DNA of 54,346 nucleotides from JANNGZ01 sp031404155 (GTDB lineage Bacteria; Pseudomonadota; Gammaproteobacteria; Burkholderiales; Burkholderiaceae_C): assembly GCA_031404155.1 (NCBI GenBank), contig JANNGZ010000329.1, positions 1 through 54,346 of the forward strand, given 5' to 3'. Below are positions 8,580 to 16,506 of this stretch, piece after piece (the stretch's first letter is position 1; every line of letters starts with the position of its first letter). The position numbers were made by a program, and so were the translations under genes. The notes below the pieces were generated by a model, which worked only from the letters and a program-made list of their open reading frames with translations, did not search any database and was not told the origin of the DNA.

Positions 8580-9725
8580 ATGAACAACCTCTACCTCACC
8601 CCCGAGCACGAACTTCTGCGCGACCAGGTGCTGCGTTTTGTCGAGCGCGAGGTCGAACCGCACGCGCAGGCCTGGGAAGACGCCGGTTTCACGCCGCGTG
8701 AGGTGCTGCGCAAGATGGGTGCGGCCGGCATGCTCGGGCTGATGTACGCGTCGGAATACGGCGGCGGCGACGCGGATGCGCTGACCAACCTGGTCTTTGC
8801 CGAAGCCTTGAGCCACAGCACCTTCGGCGGCTTCATCGTCACCGTGCTGGTGCACACCGACATGGCCAGCCCGCACTTGCACCACGCCGGCTCTCCGGCG
8901 CAAAAGCAGCGCTGGATGCCGGCCATTGCCCGTGGCGAATGCATCACCGCGGTCGGCATCACCGAAGCCGGCGCGGGCTCCGACGTCGCGGGCCTGCGCA
9001 CCCGTGCCACACGCGTGAAAGACGGCGAGGGCGACGCGTGGTTGCTGAACGGCAGCAAGATGTTCATCACCAACGGCGTGCATGCCGACCTGTACTTCAT
9101 CGCCGCGCGTACCGGAGACGCCCGCCACGCGATCTCGATCTTTGCGGTGGAACGCGGCACGCCGGGCTTCAGCGTCGGCCGCTCGCTGAAAAAAACCGGC
9201 TGGCTCAGCTCCGACACCGCGGAGCTGATCTTCGACAACTGCCGCATTCCCGCGCACCACCTGCTCGGCGAAGAGCACCAGGGCTTTCGCGCGGTGATGA
9301 AGAACTTCCAGACCGAACGCATCGCGCTCGCCGCGATGGCGGTCGGCCATGCCACGCGTGCGCTCGAACTCACGCTGGACTATGTGCGCCAGCGCCAGGC
9401 CTTCGGCGCGCCGCTGTGGGACAAGCAGACGATCCGCCAGCGCCTTGCAATGCTCGACGCCCGCACCCGCGCCGCGCGCGCCTTCATGTACCAATGCGCC
9501 TGGCGGGTGACGCAGGGCCACGACATCGTGCAGGACGTGTCGATGTTGAAGGCGCTCACCGGCGAGCTGGTCAACGAGGTGGTCGGCACCTGCCAGCAGT
9601 TCCACGGCGGCATGGGCTATATGCGCGAGACCGCGGTGGAGCGCTTGTGGCGCGACGCGCGCATCCTCGCCATCGGCGGCGGTGCTACCGAGGTGATGCT
9701 CGACGAGGCTGCGAAGCGGTATTGA
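8580..9725 (+). CDS. acyl-CoA dehydrogenase, AtuD/long-chain-like subfamily
   Basis: This 381-residue FAD flavoprotein oxidises an acyl-CoA to the 2-enoyl-CoA and passes electrons to ETF. Seen: TEAGAGSDVAGL and MFITNG (FAD and substrate contacts), RQAFG, and QQFHGGMGY near the C-terminus. The usual catalytic Glu of short/medium-chain enzymes is replaced by glycine (GGGATEV near 366-372), while a Glu is present in FQTERIALA (about E246), the placement used by long-chain and isovaleryl-CoA dehydrogenases. AIGGGxxEVML resembles the citronellyl-CoA dehydrogenase AtuD more than canonical isovaleryl-CoA dehydrogenase (LiuA). In context it could supply methylcrotonyl-CoA or act on longer branched acyl-CoAs. 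The substrate is uncertain. Confidence 0.85.
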   Translation: MNNLYLTPEHELLRDQVLRFVEREVEPHAQAWEDAGFTPREVLRKMGAAGMLGLMYASEYGGGDADALTNLVFAEALSHSTFGGFIVTVLVHTDMASPHLHHAGSPAQKQRWMPAIARGECITAVGITEAGAGSDVAGLRTRATRVKDGEGDAWLLNGSKMFITNGVHADLYFIAARTGDARHAISIFAVERGTPGFSVGRSLKKTGWLSSDTAELIFDNCRIPAHHLLGEEHQGFRAVMKNFQTERIALAAMAVGHATRALELTLDYVRQRQAFGAPLWDKQTIRQRLAMLDARTRAARAFMYQCAWRVTQGHDIVQDVSMLKALTGELVNEVVGTCQQFHGGMGYMRETAVERLWRDARILAIGGGATEVMLDEAAKRY

Positions 9726-9726
9726 G

Positions 9727-9888
9727 ATGACGGACTTCGGCGCCCCCCGCCCGCGGCGCTTCTACGCCCAACTCGGTCTTTCGCTGCGACGCTGGGCGCG
9801 TCGCCGAAGTCGAGGAATACTGGGCCACGGTGCAATCGCCGCCGGCCTGACGCAACGCGGCGGCCGTTGGTGCCCAACAGCGTTTTGA
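9727..9888 (+). other. gap-spanning 53-codon frame between acyl-CoA dehydrogenase and dinB-like gene
   Basis: An open frame starting with ATG 1 nt after the acyl-CoA dehydrogenase stop codon crosses almost the whole gap and stops in TGAGGAA, so its stop abuts the GGAA that could act as Shine-Dalgarno for the next gene at 9901. The predicted product is arginine-rich and matches nothing I recognise. In GC-rich DNA such frames arise by chance, so this is listed as a coupling feature rather than a protein gene. A loose inverted repeat (ACTTCGGCG, 9734-9742 and 9802-9810) lies inside it. Confidence 0.2.
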
Positions 9889-9900
9889 GGAACCCTCGTC

Positions 9901-10416
9901 ATGAATGCACGCGACCACTTTGCGACGCTGGCCCGCTACAACCTGTGGGCGACGACGACGTTGTTCGAGCATGTCGACACGCTGCCCGAGGACGAGTACC
10001 GGCGCGACATGGGCCTGTTCTTCAAGAGCGTGCACGGCAGCCTGAACCACCTGCTGGTCGGGCAACACAACTTGTGGTTGCGGCGCTTTGCCGAGGGTGT
10101 GTCGCCAACGGTGGCGCTCAACGAGGAAGTTGAGGCCGACCGCAAGCGCCTGCGCGAGAGGTTGACCGCGGACGCGCAGGATTGGCTCGCGCTGGTTGCA
10201 GCCTTGCCCGAAGCGCGCTTCGACGGCACGCTCGACTACACCACCACAAAGGGTGTGGCGCAGTCGCTGCCCTTCGCCGCGACGCTCGCGCATGTGTTCA
10301 ACCACGGCACCCACCACCGTGGGCAGATCACCGCGGCGCTCACCGCGCTGGGCCATGCCGGCCCGGTGCTCGACATGGTATGGATGCTGCAATTCGAAAG
10401 CCGGGCCGCGAAATGA
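9901..10416 (+). CDS. DinB family protein (four-helix putative metal-dependent enzyme)
   Basis: This 171-residue protein belongs to the DinB/YfiT-like superfamily. The three candidate metal-ligand histidines are in place: H50 in SLNHLL, H135 and H139 in the HVFNHGTHHRGQ segment. Members are four-helix bundles, some of which are thiol- or mycothiol-dependent transferases; the function of this subgroup is not established. The stop codon overlaps the liuC start (ATGA), so it is translated with the leucine genes although it has no known step in that pathway. Confidence 0.85.
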   Translation: MNARDHFATLARYNLWATTTLFEHVDTLPEDEYRRDMGLFFKSVHGSLNHLLVGQHNLWLRRFAEGVSPTVALNEEVEADRKRLRERLTADAQDWLALVAALPEARFDGTLDYTTTKGVAQSLPFAATLAHVFNHGTHHRGQITAALTALGHAGPVLDMVWMLQFESRAAK

Positions 10417-11216
10417 GCACTGGCACTTTGCAGGTCGAACGCCAGGGCGCTGTGGCGCGTGTCTTCCTCAACCGCCCCGAGGTGCGCAACGCGTTTAACG
10501 ACGGTGTGATCGCCGAGCTGACCGAAGCATTCACCACGCTCGGCAGCGACCCCACGCTGCGCTGCATCGTGCTCGGCGGCCACGGCAAGGCGTTTTGCGC
10601 CGGGGCCGACCTGAACTGGATGCGCACCATGGCCGGCTACAGCTGGGCGCAGAACCAGGCCGACGCGGCCAAGCTCGCTGCGATGCTCTGGGCCGTCTAC
10701 CGCTGCCCGCTGCCGGTGGTGGGCCGCATCCATGGCGACTGCTACGCCGGCGGCGTCGGCCTGGCCGCGGTTTGCGACGTGCTGGTCGCCGCCGAGGGCA
10801 TCCACTTCTGCTTGAGCGAAGCCAAGCTCGGCCTGCTGCCCGCGACGATTGCGCCTTACGTGGTGCGGGCGATGGGCGAGCAGGCGGCGCGCCGCTACTT
10901 CGTCACCGCCGAGCGCTTCGATTCCGCGGCGGCGCGGGCGATGGGCTTCGTGCACGAACTCGTCGCCGCCGATGCGCTTGACGCCAAGGTCGATCAGATC
11001 GTGGCCACGCTGGTCGCCAACGGCCCGGCCGCGGTGAAGGCCTGCAAAGCACTGGTGCAGGACGTGGCGGGTCGGCCGATCGACGAGGCCTTGCGTTCAA
11101 ACACCGCACGCCGCATCGCCGACATTCGCGCCAGCGCGGAAGGCCGTGATGGCGTGCAGGCCTTTCTCAACAAGCGGGCGCCGGCCTGGCTGAGCCCGCA
11201 GGAGCCGCAAACATGA
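10413..11216 (+). CDS. liuC: methylglutaconyl-CoA hydratase (enoyl-CoA hydratase family)
   Basis: This 267-residue crotonase-fold enzyme should hydrate 3-methylglutaconyl-CoA to HMG-CoA, the step between the carboxylase and HMG-CoA lyase. Seen: oxyanion-hole segments FCAGADLNWM (about residues 60-69) and GDCYAGGVGLAAVCD, and LSEAKLGLLPATIAPYVV, which is typical of LiuC. Start and stop codons overlap both neighbours by ATGA (dinB-like gene upstream, DUF4126 gene downstream), showing translational coupling. Substrate assignment rests on the cluster context. Confidence 0.85.
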   Translation: MSTGTLQVERQGAVARVFLNRPEVRNAFNDGVIAELTEAFTTLGSDPTLRCIVLGGHGKAFCAGADLNWMRTMAGYSWAQNQADAAKLAAMLWAVYRCPLPVVGRIHGDCYAGGVGLAAVCDVLVAAEGIHFCLSEAKLGLLPATIAPYVVRAMGEQAARRYFVTAERFDSAAARAMGFVHELVAADALDAKVDQIVATLVANGPAAVKACKALVQDVAGRPIDEALRSNTARRIADIRASAEGRDGVQAFLNKRAPAWLSPQEPQT

Positions 11217-11851
11217 ACCTCCCCGCGATGGACACCACCCACCTGCTCGCACTCGCCGCAGCCCTCGGCTGGGCCAGCGGCCTGCGCCTTTATGCGGTGG
11301 TGTTCATCACCGGCCTGGCGGGCTACCTCGGCTGGATTCCGTTGCCCGCGGGCCTGCATCTGCTGCAGCAGCCGGCGGTGTTGATCGCCAGCGGCGCGAT
11401 GCTTGGCGTCGAGTTCCTTGCCGACAAGATCCCGCTGGTGGATTCGCTCTGGGACACGGTGCATACCGTGATCCGCATTCCCGCCGGCGCCGCGCTCGCA
11501 GCCGGTGTGTTCGGCGCCGACCAGTCGAGCTGGGCCCTGATCGCCGCGCTGGCCGGCGGCACGCTCGCGGCCACCGCGCACACCGCCAAGGCCACCACAC
11601 GCGCCGCGGTGAACACCTCGCCCGAACCGTTCTCCAACATCGGCGTCTCGCTGGTGGAAGACGGCTTGGTGGTCGGGGCGCTGTGGCTGGCCTATGAACA
11701 ACCCGTCTGGTTCTTCGTCGCGCTCGCGGTGGTGCTGGTGGTCAGCGTGGTCTTGATCGTGATGCTGGCGCGTTTCCTTCGCCTGCTGATCGGCAAGCTG
11801 CGCGGGCGCTGGGGCGCGGCGCCCTCGTCGACTCCCTCCCCGGCGGCCTGA
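11213..11851 (+). CDS. DUF4126 family membrane protein
   Basis: This 212-residue protein consists mostly of hydrophobic stretches: an N-terminal segment containing GWASGLRLYAVVF, then LIASGAMLGVEFLADKIPLVDSLWDTVHT, and a strongly hydrophobic C-terminal helix (about residues 160-190) followed by a basic tail. GLRLYAVVFITGLAG and FLADKIPxVDSxWD are hallmarks of DUF4126 inner-membrane proteins, whose function is unknown. The start overlaps liuC by ATGA. Such proteins recur inside liu-type clusters of related bacteria as far as I recall, but no role is known. Confidence 0.8.
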   Translation: MNLPAMDTTHLLALAAALGWASGLRLYAVVFITGLAGYLGWIPLPAGLHLLQQPAVLIASGAMLGVEFLADKIPLVDSLWDTVHTVIRIPAGAALAAGVFGADQSSWALIAALAGGTLAATAHTAKATTRAAVNTSPEPFSNIGVSLVEDGLVVGALWLAYEQPVWFFVALAVVLVVSVVLIVMLARFLRLLIGKLRGRWGAAPSSTPSPAA

Positions 11852-11864
11852 GCTGGCGCAGCGG

Positions 11865-13778
11865 ATGTTCGCCGGCCCGCTCATTGCCCATCGCGCGCCT
11901 CGCTGGCCCGCGTTAGCGGCGTGGCGGGCGGGCCGGCTCGGGGCCGCGACGCTGCTCGCCGCATCAGCCCTGTCGCAGCCCTTGTCTGCTGCCGAACCCA
12001 GCGCCGGAATCGCTGCCGATCCCGCCGCCGCAGCGCCAGCCGAAGCCACCTCCGAACTGGTGATCAGCGCCGAAATCGGCGCCGACGGCGCGCTGCACCT
12101 GGCGTACGCACCACCCGCCGGGGTGCGCCGGCTGCACTTTCTGGGGCCCATTGATTCGCACCGGGTCTTCCGCGCCGCGCATCTCGAGTCGGTGGACCAG
12201 TGCGCGCAGCTCAGCGCCACGGTGATGTCCTTGCGCAACGACCCGGCCTGCGCCGTCGCGCGCTTCAAGGTGGCGCCGCTGCTGCTGGCGCGCGACCGCA
12301 GCTACGAGGCCGCACAGCCGGTCGGCGATCCGATGGGCGTGATGCTCTACACCGGGCACTACATCGCCGCCGCTGCCGGCCATGCCTTGCGCTGGCGCTG
12401 GCGGCCGCCGGCCGAGGGCTATGTGCTGCACGGCGGCCGTTTGTCGCGCAGCGAGCTCACGCAGAAGTTCAGCGCCGAGCAGGTCCAGGCCGCGCTCGAC
12501 GCCAGGCCGGCGGCACCGCGCCACGCCGCGGTCTCCGAGCTGGGTGGGCATGAGTACGTGCTGCTGGCCAAGGCGCCGGTCGTCAGCGTGGCGCCTGGCG
12601 CTCTGCTGGTGCACGACCCCGCGGTCAATGAGCCGCGTGTCGCGCAGGCCAAGGCGGTGCTGGCGCTCAGCCTCGCGAGCCTGGGTGCGGCCTATGGCGT
12701 GGTGCCAGCCGGCCCGGTGGCGGCGGTGCTTGTCGCCTCCGACCGGCCCGGGTTTCATGGCGATGTGGCTGGCCGCACGATGCGCTTGCGGGTGAGCGGC
12801 GCCGGGGCGATCCACGACGCGTTCCCGGCGTTCATTGCGCACGAGGTGGTGCATTGGTGGACCAGCGGCGTCTTTCGCAGCGACCAGGGCAAGCCATGGT
12901 TGCATGAAGGCCACGCCGAGTGGGCCAGCCTGGTGCTTCTGCGCGAGGCCGGTGTGGTCGATGCCGCGGCCTCGCGCACGCGGCTCGAAACGGCGATCAA
13001 CGGTTGCCGGCGTTCGGGAGGCAAGGACCCCTACGCCTGCGGCATGAGCCTGATGGCGCTGGCGCAGCAGCAAAAACGCCGGCCCAGCGCGGACCGGCGC
13101 TCCGCGCTGGCGCTGCTCGCCAGCTTGCACGACGGCCTGCATGACCGCTTGCATGACCGCTTGCATGACGGCCCGGACAAGGACATGCATGACGGCGCGC
13201 GCGGCGCCCGCCACCGGGCTGTGGCTGCCGATGATCGCCAGCTCGACGCCAGGCGCTTCGCCCAATGGGCCGACGGTGACGCACCCGGGCCGATGCACCG
13301 CCTGGTCGCCGATGACCGGGCCGGCTTCGTTGCCTTGTTCGACGCCGAGTTGCTGCGCATGAAGCTCGTCGATCTGCCGCGGTTGCAGGTGCTGAGCAGT
13401 CCCTTCCCGGACGATTTGCGCCGCAGCATCGCCGCTGGATTGATGGGCAGCCTGATGACCGAAGACTGCGCCGGCCAGGTCGACTTCAAGCTGCTGACCG
13501 ACCGCGTGCGCTCCGGCGCGCTGGCCCGTTGCGGCAGCCTGCGCAGCGGCCACGAGCTTGTCTCCGTGGCCGGCGTACCTCTGCTCGCCGACCCGCTCGG
13601 CGCCACGGCGGCGGCTCGGCGCGCCTGCGCCACCACGCAGCGGGTGCAAGTCGGCGACCCGCAGTCCAGCACCGTGACGCTTCTTCCCTGCCCACAGCGC
13701 TGGCCCGAGCCGCCCCCCGAGCGGCTGGCTGTGCTGCGTGCCGATGCGCTGCCGCTGCTCGGTTTGCGCGACGATTGA
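11865..13778 (+). CDS. secreted gluzincin-type metalloprotease, uncharacterised
   Basis: This 637-residue protein has an N-terminal signal-like segment (basic start, hydrophobic GAATLLAASALSQPLSA, then AAEP). HEVVHWW at 326-332 with WLHEGHAEW carrying the third ligand at about E348 gives the HExxH-18-E spacing of gluzincin peptidases (M1/M61-like). The N-terminal third is reminiscent of M61-type beta domains but is not recognisable to me in detail. A low-complexity stretch near residues 421-435 (repeats of DRLHD) is encoded by 12-bp tandem repeats around 13126-13170. It begins 13 bp after the DUF4126 gene, so it is part of the operon. It is likely periplasmic or exported; the substrate is unknown. 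Confidence 0.65.
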   Translation: MFAGPLIAHRAPRWPALAAWRAGRLGAATLLAASALSQPLSAAEPSAGIAADPAAAAPAEATSELVISAEIGADGALHLAYAPPAGVRRLHFLGPIDSHRVFRAAHLESVDQCAQLSATVMSLRNDPACAVARFKVAPLLLARDRSYEAAQPVGDPMGVMLYTGHYIAAAAGHALRWRWRPPAEGYVLHGGRLSRSELTQKFSAEQVQAALDARPAAPRHAAVSELGGHEYVLLAKAPVVSVAPGALLVHDPAVNEPRVAQAKAVLALSLASLGAAYGVVPAGPVAAVLVASDRPGFHGDVAGRTMRLRVSGAGAIHDAFPAFIAHEVVHWWTSGVFRSDQGKPWLHEGHAEWASLVLLREAGVVDAAASRTRLETAINGCRRSGGKDPYACGMSLMALAQQQKRRPSADRRSALALLASLHDGLHDRLHDRLHDGPDKDMHDGARGARHRAVAADDRQLDARRFAQWADGDAPGPMHRLVADDRAGFVALFDAELLRMKLVDLPRLQVLSSPFPDDLRRSIAAGLMGSLMTEDCAGQVDFKLLTDRVRSGALARCGSLRSGHELVSVAGVPLLADPLGATAAARRACATTQRVQVGDPQSSTVTLLPCPQRWPEPPPERLAVLRADALPLLGLRDD

Positions 13779-13798
13779 GTTCGAAACCAAGGCCCGCC

Positions 13799-13948
13799 AT
13801 GTTCAAGAAAATCCTGATCGCCAACCGCGGCGACAACCGAAGCGCAGCACAGGTTGCGGCGCAGGCTCATGTCGGCGCAGCCGACGTGATGCCGCAGCCA
13901 CATTGCCGCGTGAGTGAAGCGAACGGCGATCGAGCCGCGGAGCACTGA
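13799..13948 (+). repeat. 35-bp duplicate of the liuD start followed by a 116-bp insert
   Basis: Positions 13799-13833 are identical to 13950-13984, the first 35 bases of liuD (coding MFKKILIANRG). After the match the sequence diverges and the frame runs 49 codons to a TGA that ends 1 nt before the true liuD ATG. The first copy lacks a good ribosome site (only AAGG), while the second has CGGAG 8 nt upstream. The result is either a decoy start with a short leader ORF or a scar of an insertion. The insert contains a GTCGGC/GCCGAC hairpin near 13873-13887. Confidence 0.8.
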
Positions 13949-13949
13949 C

Positions 13950-15968
13950 ATGTTCAAGAAAATCCTGATCGCCAACCGCGGCGAGATCGCCTGTCGAGTT
14001 GCGGCGACGGCAAAGCGCCTCGGCATCAAGACCGTCGCGGTGTACTCCGAGGCCGACGCCAACGCGCGCCATGTGCACGCCTGCGACGAGGCGGTGCTGA
14101 TCGGCGGGCCGGCGCCACGCGACAGCTACCTGCGCTGGCAGCGCATCCTCGACGCGGCGCGCGCCACCGGCGCGCAGGCGGTGCATCCGGGTTATGGCTT
14201 CCTCTCGGAGAACGAAGTGTTTGCGCGTGCCTGTGCCGACGTGGGCCTGGTCTTCATCGGCCCGCCGCCGGGCGCGATCGCGGCGATGGGCAGCAAGTCC
14301 GCGGCCAAGGCCCTGATGGACAAGGCGGGCGTGCCGCTGGTGCCGGGTTACCACGGCGCCAACAACGAACCCGCGTTCTTGCAAAAAGAGGCCGAGCGCA
14401 TCGGCTATCCGGTGCTGATCAAGGCCAGCGCGGGTGGTGGCGGCAAGGGCATGCGGCGGGTGGACAGCGCGGGCGAGTTCAACGCCGCCTTGGCATCCTG
14501 CCAGCGCGAAGCCAAAGCCAGCTTTGGCGACGACCATGTGCTGGTCGAGCGTTATGTCACTCGCCCGCGGCATATCGAGATCCAGGTTTTTGCCGACACC
14601 CAGGGAAACTGCGTCTATCTCTTCGAGCGCGACTGCTCGGTGCAGCGACGCCACCAGAAGGTGCTGGAAGAAGCGCCCGCGCCGGGCCTGAGCGAGGCGC
14701 GCCGTGCCGAGATGGGCGCGGCGGCGGTGGCCGCGGCCAAGGCGGTGGGTTATGTGGGCGCGGGCACGGTGGAGTTCATTGCCGAGCCGATGTCTGGTGG
14801 TGAAGGCCCTGACGGCGACCTGCGCTTCTTCTTCATGGAGATGAACACCCGCCTGCAGGTGGAGCACCCGGTCACCGAGGCAATCACCGGGCACGACCTG
14901 GTCGAGTGGCAACTGCGTGTGGCCTCGGGCGAGCCGCTGCCGGCAACGCAGGCGCAACTGCGCCGCCACGGCCATGCGATCGAGGCGCGCATCTGCGCCG
15001 AGAACCCGGATGCGAACTTCCTGCCCGCCACCGGCACCATGGACGTGGCGCGCTGGCCCGAACATGTGAGCTTCGAGCGCCATGCCATGCTGCCGCGCAT
15101 CGACCGTGGCTTCGACGAAGGCGACGCGATCAGCCCTTATTACGACTCGATGGTGGCCAAGCTGATCGTCTGGGGCGAGGACCGCGCACAAGCTCTGTCG
15201 CGGCTGGACGCCGCGCTGCGCGACACCCATATCGTGGGCCTGAACACCAACGTCGCGTTCCTGCGCCGCGTGGTCAACAGCCGCGCGTTCGCGGGCGCCG
15301 ACCTCGACACCGCGCTGATCGAGCGAGAACGTGCGGCACTGTTCGACAGCGCGCCGCTGGCGCTCGAAGTCGCCGCGGCGGGTGTGGTGGCGCGCGAACT
15401 GGCGCTCGAGGCAAAACTCGAGGACGCCGACCCCTGGTCGCGCCGCGACGGCTGGCGCCTGCATGGCGGCGCCACGCGCCAGTTCGAGCTCGAAACCGGC
15501 GGCGTGCACCACCCGGTGAAGCTCGAACGCCTGCACGACGGTGCGATGAGGCTGGCCATCGGCGAGCTGCGCTGGGCGTTTGCGGCGCGCGCGCTAGACG
15601 CCGACCGGCATGACGTGATGCTCGGCGAGCAGCGCTTGACGCTGGCGGTGTATGCGCGGGGCGAGCAGGTCACAGTGTTCGCGCCGCAAGGCTCTATGCA
15701 CCTGAGCGAGATCGACCCGATTGCGCATGCCGGCGAGGGCGCGAGCGAAGGCGGGCGGCTCACCGCGCCGATGCCGGGCAAGGTGGTCGCGTTCCTGGCC
15801 CAGGCCGGCGACGCGGTGAAGCAGGGCCAGGCGCTGGCGGTGATGGAGGCGATGAAGATGGAGCACACCATCACCTCGCCGCGTGACGGCACCGTGGCCG
15901 AGCTGCTCTACGGTGTCGGCGACCAGGTGGCCGAAGGGGGCGAGCTGCTTCGCCTCACTGCGCCATGA
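13950..15968 (+). CDS. liuD: methylcrotonyl-CoA carboxylase biotin-containing (alpha) subunit
   Basis: This 672-residue protein carries the biotin carboxylase N-half and the biotin carboxyl carrier C-terminus. Seen: MFKKILIANRGEIACR start, ATP-grasp glycine loop GGGGKGMR near 161, EMNTRLQVEHPVTE near 295-308 and the biotinylation site VMEAMKMEH with the target lysine near 637. Length fits LiuD/MccA (about 650-680). It partners LiuB. The start at 13950 is favoured over the in-frame GTG at 13914 by its ribosome site and by homology. The stop codon overlaps an ATG (ATGA at 15965) that opens only an unconvincing frame. Confidence 0.92.
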   Translation: MFKKILIANRGEIACRVAATAKRLGIKTVAVYSEADANARHVHACDEAVLIGGPAPRDSYLRWQRILDAARATGAQAVHPGYGFLSENEVFARACADVGLVFIGPPPGAIAAMGSKSAAKALMDKAGVPLVPGYHGANNEPAFLQKEAERIGYPVLIKASAGGGGKGMRRVDSAGEFNAALASCQREAKASFGDDHVLVERYVTRPRHIEIQVFADTQGNCVYLFERDCSVQRRHQKVLEEAPAPGLSEARRAEMGAAAVAAAKAVGYVGAGTVEFIAEPMSGGEGPDGDLRFFFMEMNTRLQVEHPVTEAITGHDLVEWQLRVASGEPLPATQAQLRRHGHAIEARICAENPDANFLPATGTMDVARWPEHVSFERHAMLPRIDRGFDEGDAISPYYDSMVAKLIVWGEDRAQALSRLDAALRDTHIVGLNTNVAFLRRVVNSRAFAGADLDTALIERERAALFDSAPLALEVAAAGVVARELALEAKLEDADPWSRRDGWRLHGGATRQFELETGGVHHPVKLERLHDGAMRLAIGELRWAFAARALDADRHDVMLGEQRLTLAVYARGEQVTVFAPQGSMHLSEIDPIAHAGEGASEGGRLTAPMPGKVVAFLAQAGDAVKQGQALAVMEAMKMEHTITSPRDGTVAELLYGVGDQVAEGGELLRLTAP

Positions 15969-16039
15969 AACTGCACCCCGCTGAACCGCGATACACGCGT
16001 CGATACGCGCGCCCAGCCGCACGCGGGTCAGCGCGCCAT

Positions 16040-16423
16040 TCAGCGCGCCGACAACCAGCGGCTCGGCGAGTACCAGTGGGGACGGCTTGCCGGCGACCGG
16101 GCCGACATCGGTGCGCCGGCCGCGTCGGTATCTGGCGGCAGGGAAGCGCCGAAGCCCGAGGTGTCGGCGGCCCATGCCATATCGGCCGCGGGTGCATGCC
16201 CGGCACGTGGTGTGACGCTGGGCTTGCCGAGCAAGCGGAACTCGCGCGCCAGTTGCGGCAGCTCGGTGGTCTTCATCGCGTCGCACACCAGCAGCAAGTC
16301 GTGGCGGTAGCGCGTGTCGGTCAAGGTGCGCATGATGTCCACACCCTGGCCCATGTGGGTGCGCAGCAGCAGGTCCATCCGGTGCGTGATCGCCAGGCGG
16401 GGGTCTGCAAATGCTGTGTCCAT
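16040..16423 (-). CDS. hypothetical protein, antisense to the liu cluster
   Basis: This is a 127-residue frame on the minus strand between liuD and liuE. Residues 1-70 (MDTAFADPRLAITHRMDLLL, then a segment with TRYRHDLLLVCDAMKTTELP) have ordinary protein composition, whereas the plus-strand frame opposite is an Arg/Ala/Gln/His-rich shadow. The C-terminal 50 residues are less convincing. I do not recognise a family. If real, it interrupts the co-oriented liu genes and means liuE needs its own promoter in 16424-16506. Confidence 0.5.
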   Translation of the reverse strand: MDTAFADPRLAITHRMDLLLRTHMGQGVDIMRTLTDTRYRHDLLLVCDAMKTTELPQLAREFRLLGKPSVTPRAGHAPAADMAWAADTSGFGASLPPDTDAAGAPMSARSPASRPHWYSPSRWLSAR

Positions 16424-16506
16424 GGCTTCATTCTGCGTATTGCCGCGCGGTTGCCAACCCCTCGATCGAGTGACCCTGCAAGCTGCACAGGCCATAGGAG
16501 ATTCTG

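Noticed and set aside
9734..9810. Inverted repeat ACTTCGGCG/CGCCGAAGT as a terminator
   Set aside because: Loop of 59 nt, no T-run, and translation appears to continue across the gap.
13126..13170. 12-bp tandem repeats as iterons or an origin
   Set aside because: They lie in frame inside the protease gene and code a His/Asp-rich linker; no replication genes are near.
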